NCBI RefSeq assembly: GCF_963966145.1
Contig: NC_091049.1
Span: forward strand, 2,914,001 to 2,978,000
DNA from: Tenebrio molitor
Lineage: Eukaryota; Arthropoda; Insecta; Coleoptera; Tenebrionidae
DNA length: 64,000 nucleotides
Direction of reading: 5' to 3'
Within the stretch, counting starts at the first letter, position 1, and every line of letters begins with the position of its first letter. This document shows, one piece after another, positions 48,981 through 60,596 of this stretch. The notes beneath the pieces were generated by a model that was given only the letters and a program-made list of their open reading frames with translations, was not told where the DNA came from and made no database searches. The translations under genes and the position numbers were made by a program.

Positions 48981-49220
48981 TATACGACGATAAAATTTAA
49001 TTATCTTCCCGAAGATAAAATACAATTTTATCGTCTTGTATAACAAATAACTATTTTTTAATCGCATGTCAGCTGTAAATAAATTGACTAACAATAAATT
49101 GATTCTGCCCCTGCCTACTTGTATTCATCTGTTGGGGTTGTTGCAACAATACTCATGCGGGGTGATATTAGGCCAAAAATTATCAAGCCCTTTGGCTCGG
49201 AGGATTTCTTCCAAATCATA

Positions 49221-50221
49221 CAGGTTTTCCCAAAAAAGAAGACGAGTCCATAACTCCGTTATTTATCGGAAGATTTTAATTATCTGTACACCAGATTAAA
49301 TGGTTGTTAATAGGCTACAAAATGGCCTAATAAATTCAAATATAGCCCCATGGGCTTCAAGGGTAAACTGTCAAAATATTTTTTTGCAAATGGGATTACA
49401 CATTTTTTTTTTTGTAATTCTGATAGAGATTTTTATTCTGAAAAGAACAATGTATCACAAGTATACACTTAAATACCAAAAATTCACAAAAAAAAAAGTA
49501 AAAAAAAACGCTACTATCGTCTACGTTCCATTTTGCGCTAAACATTGGCGGCATATCTGCGCAATCTTACATGTTATTATTTGTCATTTGTTTTTCCAGC
49601 TACCTTAATTTGATTATTACATTATAACGCAATGCATTTTGATACAGGGTTATTCTAAATGATTGTAGGCGAAGTAGGCGTGAAAACTGAATGCTGCCGC
49701 TCCACATAAAAAAACATCAAAATGATGTGAATAAGTGAGTACACACCGTTCACAAACGGGAGTTAAATTAGTGCAATACAACTCAATATTTTTAAAATTG
49801 ATTGCAAAACAACTCAATATTTCTGGATTCAAGCGTTAAGTTAATAAGAAAAATAAATAAAATTCCCATCACCGTACTTTTCACCTAATTCACAAAATTG
49901 ACAGTTCACATGAAAGCGGCAAAAATGTAATAACATGGGCATGGCCAACTTCGACTACAATCATTTAGAATAACCCTGTAGCTTTCCGCTTGGTGCTCGT
50001 CATTTGTTTCAAAAGTTAGGGTTATTTTTTTTATGTGAAGTTATACTTGCGATACATTGTTGTTTTCAGAATTAAAATCTCTATCAGAATTACTAAAAAA
50101 AGTATATAATTCCATTTGAAAAAAAATATATTTTGACTACACTGTCATTTGGTGTATAGATAATTAAAATCCTCCGATAAATAAGGGAGCTATGGACTCG
50201 TCTTTTTTTTTGGGACACCTG
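49221..50221. mobile_element. 1001-bp inverted-repeat element, TA duplication
   Basis: CAGGTTTTCCCAAAAAAGAA and inverted CAGGTGTCCCAAAAAAAAAG open long inverted repeats through GACGAGTCCATA and TTATTTATCGGA. TA at 49219-49220 and 50222-50223. No transposase. A second MITE (49645-49978) is nested inside. Confidence 0.85.
49645..49978. mobile_element. 334-bp MITE nested in the 1001-bp element
   Basis: CAGGGTTATTCTAAATGATT at both ends in inverted orientation, TA at 49643-49644 and 49979-49980. Confidence 0.88.
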
Positions 50222-50223
50222 TA

Positions 50224-51173
50224 TAAAAACCTACCTCCATATTTCCTGCCGAGGTTCCTGATAAGGGCTCCATTGAGGAAACAATGTTTACCTGTACGGC
50301 GCTTGTCGAAGGAAAATCCATTGAAGGATTTAATGTTGACTGGAAACCTCTGTTACAAAACCATTGCTGGTTTTCTTGATCCCAACCCGTACAACATTCG
50401 TACTAGAATAGTGTAGTTAGCAATGAAGGTTGGCGAACTATGATTAAATACTCACGTAAGACGGTGGAAAGTATCTTCCAGTCATAAAATTTTCTGTCAC
50501 ACTAACCTATGACACTAACGCACAAAAATTAAACGACCGGTATTTCTGCCGGCATGAAAACGTATTAGGTACGTCCTATTATGTCTACTTCGATGTTGCC
50601 AAATGTAGGAGGCGATGAAGTGCAATGTGTATCTACAATTGTTGTGAATATATGGCGGAAGTAACAACGTCCGAAGTTCAAATATACGCAAACGACGGTG
50701 GTGCTCGTAGCGAACGGCTGAACTAAAGGCGAATATGTTTCGACAAAGTACTAACCATAAGACCTCCATCGAAAAGTTGAGAGGGAGATAGCTGCAACCT
50801 AGTATAGTGCTGCACTATTTTATTTCATAGGATACGTTATGACCTCCGAAAATGGAGGTGGTAGCGTCATATATGAGGTCACAACGTTTAGTGTTTATAT
50901 AAAACGGAGGCGCTGAGGTGTAGGTTTTATGTATATATATATTAATATTAATAAGTCAAATTGAATTCGGACTGGCGCACGGTAGTCCAGTCATTCAGAC
51001 AAACGTCTTCAGGAAGTCTCAGGATTTAATTTAAATTAACCTTGACGATCTCGTTGTCCATTTTTGTTTTATGTTTACAGTATTATGTATTATGTCTTAA
51101 GGGTACTCGAGCAGCATTGTCCACAATTTTGTGTAAGTCAGAAATTTAATTTAAAATTAACCATTTATTAATT
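50224..51173. other. Spacer, no gene recognised
   Basis: Contains a TATATAAAA box at about 50895 and a TA-rich run near 50930-50950, but no convincing gene follows directly. Open frames on either strand lack motifs. Confidence 0.4.
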
Positions 51174-51341
51174 AGCTAATCAAACAACCTATACAACGTG
51201 ATGAATTGAGAAAAGTATTTGCTGTTTTAGATAATCCTCGACAACTTACGCAAACAGACATAGATCGAATTATAGATAAATCTCACATGGAAGATAAATA
51301 TAAGCAAATTTTTAAGAAGATCAATCAACTACCTCGTTAAT
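51174..51341 (+). other. Possible short coding exon, unidentified
   Basis: An open frame after a stop at about 51173 reads RDELRKVFAVLDNPRQLTQ then IIDKSHMEDKYKQIFKKI and stops with TAA at 51339-51341. The composition is protein-like (amphipathic, charged) unlike the AT-rich surroundings, and AATAAA-type signals follow near 51400. No start codon in frame, so it would be a 3' exon or a fragment. I do not recognise the family. Confidence 0.3.
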
Positions 51342-51527
51342 GTGGAGAAATAAGAAAAGAATTTTTTTAAATTAAATTATTTATTTATTATTTTTTTAAA
51401 TAAATATTTCCAATTTATACGCTTTGTGTTTTATTCTTAAAAAAATAAAAAGGAAATATGATAGAGGCTAAGCTCATCCAGGCTAAACTCGATCTTATAT
51501 ACCCAATAATCACATACGCAAGTTGCA

Positions 51528-51602
51528 AACACTTTGTAGCTCAGTGGATCATGCATCCGTATTCGCAATCGCATCTACGTGGTTCGAATCCCGACCAGTT
51601 CA
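51528..51602 (+). mobile_element. tRNA-like SINE promoter region
   Basis: TAGCTCAGTGG (A box) and GGTTCGAATCCC (B box) lie about 40 bases apart. The acceptor and T stems do not pair properly, so a tRNA-derived SINE head or tRNA pseudogene is more likely than a tRNA gene. The following AAGGTAAGAAAGTGG recurs inverted near 52060 (see 51716-52140). Confidence 0.5.
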
Positions 51603-51715
51603 ACAATAGTATATTTCAAACCAAGGTAAGAAAGTGGAAAGATTATAAACCGAGTCGTAGAGGAGGTTTGTAAGTGCCTAAGGTCTGCAAGGACACTTTC
51701 TTAACAAGGTTTGAA

Positions 51716-52140
51716 TACTATTTTTTTCCCTACCGGCACAACTTTGTTGAAAAAAGTAAAAAAAGATGGTTATATTCGTGATTAAAACGAAAATTTTGAG
51801 AATTGAATAGTAGGCTGTGTTATTTGTTTAATTAACTTGTCATCGCATTTGAAGATTTGAGGTTTGTTCGAAAATTTGATATAAACAGGGTAAAGTAATC
51901 TACCTACCTAGCTTATCTGTTTATTTTCCAGATTATATGATTGACATACCAACTTACTTTATTGAATTGGCTTTCATTTATCAATAACTTATTTCACTTT
52001 TGACACTTTTGACATTTGTATTTTGGTACAGTTTTACCATAAACATTTCATGATTAACTTTCTTACCTTAGCGAGAAAGTTGAATTTTCTCACCTCAAAT
52101 GAGGTATCCACAGCCTACATTTCTAACCGGTAGGGAGAAA
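51716..52140. repeat. Inverted-repeat element
   Basis: TTTTTTCCCTACCGGCAC at the left and its inverted relative CCGGTAGGGAGAAAAAAC at the right. CTTTCTTACCTTAGCG near 52060 mirrors AAGGTAAGAAAG near 51624, so the fold may extend further left. No coding content. 52141-52780 shows a CTGTACAGGTAATACAGG-type hairpin near 52230 and otherwise nothing. Confidence 0.5.
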
Positions 52141-52779
52141 AAACTTTTTTTCATTAGTACACGCGCACTAACCGCACCCGACCTTCAAATAATACGTCAC
52201 AGGACCAGGTGTAATTAATTACCTGTACAGGTAATACAGGTAAAAATATTTTTTTTCACCTGTTTTGGAAACACCTCAAAAACACCTTTAATTACACCTG
52301 GGGCCACGCCCTTTTTTGGCTGTGGTAACGGCCACTGTGACGTAGCTTCTGGTCATTGTTGACCACTTCTTCGGCTGCAAGAACTTCTTCAGCTTCTGGT
52401 CATTGACGATCGACTTCTTCGCGACCTTGAGGTCACCTTACCATTAGCTGCGGATGGACACGCCATCGAACTGTCCCAGAACCCCCCCATCGTAACTACT
52501 TAGGTACATATTGCGTAAGTGTAGGACTGCTTCCTGCCAAAATTTTGTGTGCCCCGGATTTTTCTAAACTCCACAAGCAAGAGGTTTCTCGCAACGTGGA
52601 CGACGTGTTCCTCCCTCCAGATTATTATCAAAGAGTTTGTCAAAAAAGTTATTGTTTTTGCAGTTCCCAAGTCTTCATCATTTAGGTTTGTTCTACCTGT
52701 TAGTTAAAATATATATTAGATTATTAACAACAATGTTATTAGAAATTACCACAGTTAACTAATAGCATGATAGTTGAAT

Positions 52780-53180
52780 TAATCATGATTATGACGACTC
52801 AAAACTTGAGTTGCATAGGACATCTTTTGGATCTTATCTGCATGTCCGTAATTTTGTGGAGGGATCTTAATTCGCCCCACGCTGAATCATAAAGATAAAC
52901 CTTCACTATATGGTCCAATTTCACACTTAAAATTTCTTCGTTTACTTCCCAAACCAAATCTTTTGTTATCCGATAATTTCTAATTCCTTTAATAAGATGA
53001 GGTGTATCAAATAATGGTGTAATCTCTTGGTCTTGAAGTATTAGTATTTTTCTTTCAATTTGTTGATTGTTTTCTATATAAATTTTGCTTGATTCTCTCA
53101 ACAACAAATTTAGCAATCTTAGCAGCGGTACTACATTGTTTGTGAACGTGACACAGGCTCATTTTGAATTACAAGATAGT
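52780..53180 (-). pseudogene. P-element/THAP9-like transposase fragment
   Basis: Minus strand reads LFDTPHLIKGIRNYRITKDL, then VKLDHIVKVYLYD and LRSLHKITDMQI. The DxPHLIKxxRN signature, followed by W..I..LY and L.KLT.., is characteristic of P-element-type transposases. A TNNVV segment just upstream fits the preceding NN motif. A frame change near the end (52820) and missing flanking domains show a dead fragment. No P-type terminal repeats seen. Confidence 0.72.
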
Positions 53181-53839
53181 GACATAAAGATTGACACTGC
53201 TTTGACTGATTTTTAGATTATTGAGATTACTTTGATTTTAAATTTTTGACTTTTTAAAACATTTGCACCCTCTTGCGGTGTGGTGAGGGTGCGCTAAACA
53301 ATTTTCCAAAAATTTATTAGGGACTTTTCATTCTATAGTATTTTATTTTCTCTATGGTTCCGTTCATACACAAAATAAACTAAGTATATAGAACGCAAAC
53401 TCCCTATTAAATTTTTGGTTCTTGAAAAATGCGCCATCTGTTGGCTTGTGGACGGTACTTCCTTGGCCTGCTAGATTTTAGAATGTGCATATTATGATTT
53501 ATATTGGGTGGTATTTAACTGTTTACCAAATTTACCAAATTTATTCATACAAAAAAATACTTTCGTTTTCCAAAAATACTAAATGCTCACCAAAATTAAG
53601 ACCATACATAATCCTAGAGCGATAACCAGATATTGACATCCTGCTAGTTTCTTATATTATTTGCTACTAAAAATAATTTTTGTTGCCTAAAAATGCTATA
53701 TGTTCACCAAATTGTATTCCATATTTAATTCTGAAATGATAACCAGATAATTTTAATTTTTGTTAGTGTCTTATATGCATGCAGTAAAAAAAACTCTTTG
53801 TCTCACAAAAATACTAAATGTTTACTATATTTTATACTA

Positions 53840-54415
53840 CAGGGTGTTTTCGAAGTTGAGGTGTTCCTTTTAACATGTGATAGTATGCGTTGTTCTAAAG
53901 AATTTTAGCCAAAATCACCTTAGTAAAATGTGTACGGCAATGAAGATACAATAAGTTAATTTTTTTGAAATTTTTGAAACCGGTCCTGCTCAAATTTGCG
54001 CTGATTTGTTAGAAATTGGAATTGACAAAAAAAAATCAAATGAGCATGGACGTTAATCAAAACTACTGTCAGAGTTGTCATCTAATTATTCGAAATGGCT
54101 TTATTATTAGGAAAATAATGAGCTCACAGATATGTTGCAAATGCATGGGCAATGTTATCACGTTATCAGAATGCATCTGCAGCGTCCAGAGAGCGATTTC
54201 CGGAAAAACACCATTCTGGGCCAGGTTAGTTATTAATCTAGTACAGCGGAGAAATGGGCAGGACCGGACTTAAAATTTTAGAAAACAATAAAAATATACA
54301 ATCGATTATCTCCATTAATACAAACATTTTACTAAGAAGATTTAGGCTAAAATTTTTAAGAATAATGTGTAGTACCTCGTGTTACAAGGAACGCGTCAAC
54401 TTCGAGAACACCCTG
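53840..54415. mobile_element. 576-bp MITE, TA duplication
   Basis: CAGGGTGTTTTCGAAGTTGA and inverted CAGGGTGTTCTCGAAGTTGA at the ends; TA at 53838-53839 and 54416-54417. Internal open frames have no motifs. 53181-53837 before it holds no gene. Confidence 0.88.
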
Positions 54416-55162
54416 TATATTCAATTTCAAATGGATACTCAGATTTAGACTTCTTATTAGCCTCTCATACAGAGTGTCTCATAATTAAAGCATTCCGACT
54501 CCAAAGCGTTGCAGAGAGTATGCCGTGAAGCAAGTAAGAACTTGTTGAAAAAAGTTTTGAATAATTCTTAAGATGATAAAACCCTTCTAACTTTGTTCAA
54601 TACAGCAACCGCATTCCTTACCTTATAATTTTCAGATCAAAGCGTTGCTCTTTTTGAACAAAAATTGCAAAAATTAAATATTATTTTACTCCGCGATAAC
54701 GCTACTTTTCTAAGACAATATTTTGCATCATTATTTTCTCACGATAAATAAAATAAACGCCAAATATTCCTAATTTCTATTTGAAGAAAATTTGATGCAA
54801 ACTCTACACCTTCAGTATTTTTGTAAGGAGGGGTCGCCTGAATTTTATATTGTATATCAATTGTAAGAAAAATCTACGTTTTATTAGGTCTCCTCACAAT
54901 AAGGACATAGAATGCAAAAGAATTTCGCAATCGAGTGTCAGCAAACGTTTTTTCGAAAACTGCACAGCTCCACATTAGCGGAAAGTCAAACATTTTTTTG
55001 TCTACAATTATCTTGATATTTTAAATTTGGAATACTCTGACCAACTAATAATGATAGCAACCGTCAAACAAACGATGTAACTTCTAACTAATTTTGTAGG
55101 GTTTGGTTACGATTTTAGGAGAATTACTGGTGTTTAATAAAAGAAAGAAGAAAAAACAAAAA
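54416..55162. other. Spacer, no gene seen
   Basis: TACAGAGTGTCTCATAATTA near 54468 looks like a single MITE end; no partner found. Otherwise AT-rich without features. Confidence 0.45.
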
Positions 55163-55426
55163 TGAGTTCCGAAATTGATGAAGATGATCTGCCTTTGGAT
55201 GTATTAGAAACGGCACGAAATACAGTTTCTAGTCTTATCCCGGAAAAGCCTTCTAGACAATATTTATCTGCTTAGAAGGATTTCATGAATTGGTGTGGCT
55301 CTAAGAAATTAAAGAACGTGTCTGAAAGTGTGATACTGGCCTATTTGGAATATAAAACTAAGATTTTGGGAAATAGTGACCTCTTCTTTAATCAAAAATT
55401 GGTGAACGTAATAGTTATTTATGTAT
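55163..55426 (+). pseudogene. Tyrosine-recombinase (Crypton/KIAA1958-type) N-terminal fragment
   Basis: ATG 55163 begins MSSEIDEDDLPLDVLETAR, then LIPEKPSRQYLSA, a TAG at 55273-55275 where a Tyr codon is expected, then KDFMNWCGSKK and SVILAYLEYKTK. This is the usual start of Crypton-type core-binding domains (FxxW..., YLEYK). It is cut off at 55426 by the TAA-flanked MITE. It differs from the fragment at 12813 and from the large gene at 45374-48365, so three distinct recombinase families are present. Confidence 0.72.
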
Positions 55427-55429
55427 TAA

Positions 55430-55695
55430 GGGCGTAATGAAGGCGTTTGTGGCCCGCGGCGTGACATAACACGGTAAGGGCCACAAACGCCAATTATGCC
55501 CGTGGTACATACAAAATTTTATGTCCCGTCGAAGTTTTGAATTTTATAATAATTTATGTAGATTCAATTTTAAAATAACGACACAAAAATCAGGAAGGTG
55601 GAATAAGCCAGTTATTGTTGTTACTGTAGTAACGGCATAAACAAGGGCCATAAAAACGTTTACAGCCCGGGGCTATAATATACTGAATTACGCCC
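55430..55695. mobile_element. 266-bp MITE, TAA duplication (Harbinger-like)
   Basis: GGGCGTAAT at each end in inverted orientation, TAA at 55427-55429 and 55696-55698. Contains the hairpin GGCGTTTGTGGCCC / GGGCCACAAACGCC. Confidence 0.8.
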
Positions 55696-55767
55696 TAAAA
55701 ACTAGTCCATAAGTAGGCAAAATTCGCCCGATCGGACATAAAAGTCTTTTTTGTTCTAGATTGTATA

Positions 55768-56041
55768 GTCCAGACAAAATAAATGTGAATCCTGACTTTA
55801 TTAAGTCAAATTATTTAACATGTTCAAATCAAAATGTAAAGAAAACAATAACAAAGATTTATGATGGGAAACAGATGGTTATCCACCACCAAAGTTGCAG
55901 GTAGAATTTCGAAAACTCGCTGTATTTATATACCTGCCCCTTTTCGAGAACGAACTACATACCATAAATCTTTATTATCGTTATCAGGTTATTAAATAAT
56001 TTGACTTAATAAAGTCAGGATTCACATTTATTTTGTCCAGT
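55768..56041. mobile_element. MITE, ~270 bp
   Basis: GACAAAATAAATGTGAATCC through TTAAGTCAAATTATTTAA is repeated inverted at 55990-56041. Exact outer limits uncertain. Confidence 0.75.
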
Positions 56042-56229
56042 GAACAAAAAACAGTCACTTTGACAACCGATTTAGGTCATAAAATGTCAACATTTTTTAT
56101 CAGTTTTCGAAAAAGTAGTTTTTTTGAGCAAGTGCTTAATATAAATGGATAGCGTGAATATTTATATTTGCAGTAAAGGCCCGTAACGTGAGCGTTCCAC
56201 ATTTGGTGAACATTTAGTAAAATCGGTAA

Positions 56230-56775
56230 ACATACAGTGCATTTTTTTTAAATGTTGCCATAGGGAATTGCATGGTAAAACTTATACCCGCTGTTAACTT
56301 TTGTTCTGATGAAAATATTCAAACCATTTTTGGAACAAAGTTGAAAGATTTTTTAAACTATCGGATAGATTACAATTCAATTTCCTAAACTGTCGAAAAA
56401 GTTGTGAAAAAAATATTTGTACCACGCCGGAATAATAGTCCGTCGAGCGGCCGCCAGAATAGCGTCCTTGTCGGCTCAACCAGCAACTGCCTATCCCCAC
56501 TTTTGATTTTTGTCAGTTTCATTTAAAAAATAAATAGCGAGATCTTCTGGTGGCTATGATTAAATTTCTTTATAAAAAAAACAAAACGTAAAAACGTTAA
56601 CTCACAAATAATTCAACACATTAACAGAAATTATCAAAGGAATTGTTCGAAATGTTTTTCTTCGACTATTTTGTAAATGTCGCATTGGAATGGAATTTGG
56701 TCAGGTTGAGCCGATAGGGACGCTATTCTGGCGGCCGCTCGACGTACTATTATTCCGGCGCGCTTTAATAGTATA
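56230..56775. repeat. Fold-back region and MITE relic
   Basis: 56240-56420 is a diverged relative of the 518-bp MITE at 13302-13819 (shared TGATGAAAATATTCAAACC-like segment). GTCGAGCGGCCGCCAGAATA near 56443 is answered by its complement near 56727-56746, an inverted repeat of about 65 bases. No gene seen. Confidence 0.65.
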
Positions 56776-57091
56776 TTAAGTATAAAGAACGGTAATGACA
56801 ATGTACGGATCGAAGACAATTGTTTGGAGGAGGAGCTTGCGACGACTCCAATATTGTCTGAGATCCGTACATTGTCATTAACGTTCGTCATGCTTATGAG
56901 ATTTTTTGCGCGATTGAATATTTATTACAAAACATTCCTAACTAGAATGCAATGCGATACGACGCCCTTCACATCGTGTTGCCACAATGTCGATTTTTGT
57001 ATCGCGTTTCTAAGGCAATCTGCAAACAACTACCGCCATTGCAGTTTTTGTGCGCAAATATCGCCAGTTGTGTTGAAAAACAAGCAGTAAA

Positions 57092-57782
57092 ATGAGTGAT
57101 ATTTAGTGATTCCGAAAACGAAGTGGATATTGTAGAAGAAACTTTGAATGTGGGGTGCGTCACAAATAAAGAATTTTTGAAACTAACGACCTCAATGTGT
57201 AATTATGAATACAAGGAAAATTTGGGGTATGAAAATTTTGATAATACTACTAATGTCGCGGCAAGTTCGCTAATATTATTTCATTATAGTGGCAAGGAAT
57301 GCCGACCACAAGAGCCGTGTGAGTTTCCCGAAAGTGCTAACATCTTGTCTTCAACTTCTGTCTACATAAATCAAGAATTTTCGAAACCAGCGAACTCAAT
57401 ATGTATTCAAGAAGACAAGAAAAATCCGGGGTATGAACATTTTGACAATTCTAATGTCACGGCAAGTCTGTTACTAAAATTATTTCATTGCAGCGCCAGC
57501 GGCAAGGTAGGCCGACTACAAGAGCCGTGTGAGTTTCCAGATAGTGCTAACATCTTGTCTTCAACTTCCGTCTACATAAATGAAGAATTTTCGAAACCAA
57601 CGATCTCAATGTGTAATCAAGAAGACAAGGAAAATGCGGGGTATGAAAATTTTGACAATGCCAATGTCGCGGCAAGTTTGCTAATGCTTTTTCATTGCAG
57701 CGCCAAGGAAAGCCGACTACAAGAGCTTTATGAGTTTCCAGAAAGTGCCCCCACATCTTGGCTTCAACTTCTGTCTACATAA
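57092..57782 (+). CDS. Unrecognised ORF with three ~67-70-residue repeats
   Basis: An open frame of about 228 residues. Three tandem units contain QEPCEFPESANILSSTSVY or close variants, then EFSKP..S.C.QEDK..GYE.FDN.NV.ASLL..LFHCSA. Units are 67-70 residues long, all length changes being multiples of three, so the frame has been kept. The frame begins with GTG at 57096. The nearest ATG (57092) reads MSDI and then stops, but removing one T at 57104-57106 would join MSDI to SDSENEVD, so the true start may be frameshifted, or an upstream exon supplies it. The residues are acidic and Ser/Asn rich. No known domain recognised. Confidence 0.4.
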
Positions 57783-58244
57783 AAATTATTATAATAATCG
57801 ATTAATTTTGAATAAACTTTACTTACCGTTCTAGAACATCAAAAATTACTTACCATCGAGTTTATCGTTAGCAACGAGTAAACAGAGCTTACCATCTTGG
57901 AAACAGACGTGGTAAACAACCAAATAGAGTACAATCGCGCAAAAAGGTATATTATTATACTCATGTCATATCGTGAGGAAATTCCTTAATATTGACACAG
58001 AACATAAAACACAAAAAAGTCAAAATGTAGAGGCAAGACGCCGGTAATTATGTTGATAAGCACTGCACTATTACTTGATAGTATTACCCGTAATAATGTA
58101 TGTACTCCGGCAAAATTGCCGTGCCGCCGGGTGGAGGTGGGATACGAAAACTCCTTCATTAAATACTTCACGCTTAAAACGCAATGTGTTACAATTTACA
58201 ATTTTAAATACAGTTTCCCTTTTTTTGAAAACCTTCGCCTTGTT
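57783..58244. other. Spacer, no gene seen
   Basis: AT-rich sequence downstream of the synthetase stop codon on the minus strand. AATAATAATAT-type runs but no clear feature. Confidence 0.45.
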
Positions 58245-58673
58245 CTATTCGTTTTGTACACGTTTGGTCAACTCCCGCCGCGATATTTTCCCCAAATCGT
58301 TTCTAGGGAAGACATCGACGAACCTGACCCCTCCGTGGAGCCTCTTCCTTAGGCCTCTTCTCGTCGCTGACGAACTTGGCGAGAAACTCGCAGACTTGTC
58401 CCTCCGTCAAAGTGGCGCCCCCTCTCTTCACGATGAAACCTACCGCGACCTCACCGAACCAGCGATCCGCTTTACCCACAGACTAAAGCAGGGATGAGCA
58501 ACCCGCGGCCCGCCACACTTTCTCATGCGGCCCTTTAAAGATTTTACATTTTGACTTTTGAAACTTTTGTTAACCATTGCATAATTCACCAACAGAATCT
58601 TTGCGCAAAAATTTTAAATATGCCTAATGTCACTACGCCTGTAATAAAACTTATGAATTTTCTCAAATCTTGA

Positions 58674-60445
58674 GCGTTAAATCACCGCCAATTTAATGAG
58701 TTTTTAAAAGATTTGGGAAGTGAATATGGTGATGTAATTTACAACACAGAAGTGCGTTGGTTGAGTAGAGGTGCTATGTTAAAAAGAGTATATAACTTAA
58801 AAAATGATATTCAATTGTTTGTGGAAATGAAAGAATATCGATTTCCCCATTTCAAAGATAAAGAATGGATGTGTGATTTTGCCTTTCTCGTCGATATAAC
58901 TCAGCATTTGAATGACTTAAACATGGAACTTCAAGGGAGAAACGAGTTCATTCATAACATGTTTGATAAAATTAATGTTTTTGAAAGCAAATTAAAATTT
59001 GGAACAAACATCTGTTGTCAAACAACATGTCACATTTTGCACACCTAAAAAAAGAAATTTCTTCAGAAACCTGAAAATATGCCCAGCATTTACAAAAATT
59101 AATAATGGAATTTGAATCGCGATTTAAAATATTTAGATCAGAAAAAACCGTTCGTAGTTTTAACATTTTTTCTTCCCCATTTAATATAGACGTGGAAACA
59201 GTTCCGGATGAGTTACAAATGGAATTAATAGATTTACAAAACGACACGGATTTAAGAAATAAATTTCAAAATGTTGACACATAATTTCTACCAAAAATAC
59301 ATAAGTTTAGAAAAATCCCCACGATTAGGCAAAGCAAATAATGACACTTTTTGGAAGTACTATGCCGGCCAAAAAATTTTGGCCGTCATTGTCTGTCAAT
59401 TCAAAAAAAAAAAATGTAATCCGTACTTTATTGTCATCATGATTACCGTCTTGATTATGAACGTTATTTTTTGGGTGGTAAATTTCAAAACTCAAAATTA
59501 TTTTGTCATTTCTACTACATACACAGAACGTTTACCTCAGGTTATCTATGTACGATTGATCTAATTTTGTTTATTTATGTCGGATTTTTGGAATATCTGA
59601 GCCTCAAACAGTTTACATTGATTGTCAAAATGACAAGAATCGAAAGTGGGGTTACGATTCCTAAAGGTTTATTTACACCGTCGTCTGCGCCGATAATAAC
59701 AAGTCGTGCCATTCGATGTGAAATGGCCACCAGAGGCACTTGGATCAGTTGGATCGCGAATGAATGGAAACTGTAATAACTACGGAAGGTGTACAACTAG
59801 AATAAATGTCAACCGTTAATTCGTCATTGATTATCAAAATAACAATAAATACAATAAGAACTTCAATCATAATCGGTGCAAATCATTTTGTAATATTAAT
59901 TTGTGTTCGCGAGAAACAGCTAGACATAAAAAGGGTTTGAAACTCGAATAAGTATCAATTGTCATTGATTGTCAAAATAACAAATACAATAAGAACTTCA
60001 ATGACAATAATGCAAATCATTTTGTGATATCAATTTGTATTCCCTAGAAATAACTAGACATTTAAATTTTGACGATTTGAATAAATTTTTCCTTCTGTAA
60101 TTTCTGTAATACTATTACAGTTTCCCATAACGCGCGAGGTGGTGACATCTACCGATATTTTGACTTTTTTCCGGACGCAGAGTTTTGAGCGATTGGCACG
60201 ACTTGTTATTACGATCAGCGCAGACGACGATTTACACTTTACTTGAATGTCAAGAAAGTGACGGCCAACATTTTTTGGCCGCCATAGTACCTATGTTTGC
60301 GAACAATTGTTTTCCGCAATGAAAATAATTAAAAGCGATCATGGATGATGTACGGTTAGAAAGCTGCGTGCGAGTTGCTGTGTCGTCTATATCTGCAAAT
60401 ATAGACCAATTGATGACCAAGAAGCAATGCCAAATTTCTCATTGA
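58674..60445 (+). pseudogene. hAT transposase remnant (GTF2IRD2/ZBED-like C-terminal half)
   Basis: Frame from about 58674: LNHRQFNEFLKDLGSEYGD, YNTEVRWLSRGAMLKR, EWMCDFAFLVDITQHLN and LQGRNEFIHNMF. After a frame change near 59035 it reads HFAHLKKEISSE and VPDELQMELIDLQ. Beyond the nested element at 59360-60287 the hAT dimerisation end continues as STYVCEQLFSAMK and LESCVRVAVSSI, stopping at 60445. These segments match hAT transposases of the type domesticated as GTF2IRD2. The BED finger and N-terminal catalytic part are absent, so the element is non-autonomous. Confidence 0.85.
59360..60287. mobile_element. 928-bp fold-back element nested in the hAT transposase
   Basis: CTATGCCGGCCAAAAAATTT at the left and inverted CTATGGCGGCCAAAAAATGT at the right. 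TA at 59358-59359 and 60288-60289. Removing it rejoins a hAT-type TTxxGSTYVCEQLF frame. Inside are an inverted pair (GTCGTCTGCGC / GCGCAGACGAC with TAACAAGTCGTGCCA) and a ~125-base direct repeat (59840-59950, 59960-60080). Confidence 0.88.
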
Positions 60446-60596
60446 GTATTTTATTTCGGTAATTTTTATACTAGATTTATTTTGTTAATAAAGATATAAT
60501 TTGAGTTCATCATGTTTCTTAAATGCGGCCCGCACAACATTTTTAAATTTGATGCTGGCCCGTTGTAAAAAAAGGTTGCTCATCCCTGGACTAAAG

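Larger units (their letters stand above)
58489..60588 (+). mobile_element. hAT element with 8-bp target duplication
   Basis: Terminal repeats CAGGGATGAGCAACC and inverted counterpart, flanked by GACTAAAG at 58481-58488 and 60589-60596. CAGGG..GCAACC ends and an 8-bp duplication are hallmarks of hAT (Charlie-type) elements. 2100 bp, with a broken transposase and a nested TA-flanked element. Confidence 0.92.

Noticed and set aside
51528..51602. tRNA gene
   Set aside because: Good A and B boxes, but acceptor and T stems do not pair.
59471..59776. Open frame inside the 928-bp nested element as a gene
   Set aside because: No motif, lies in fold-back DNA and is partly mirrored by the other arm.
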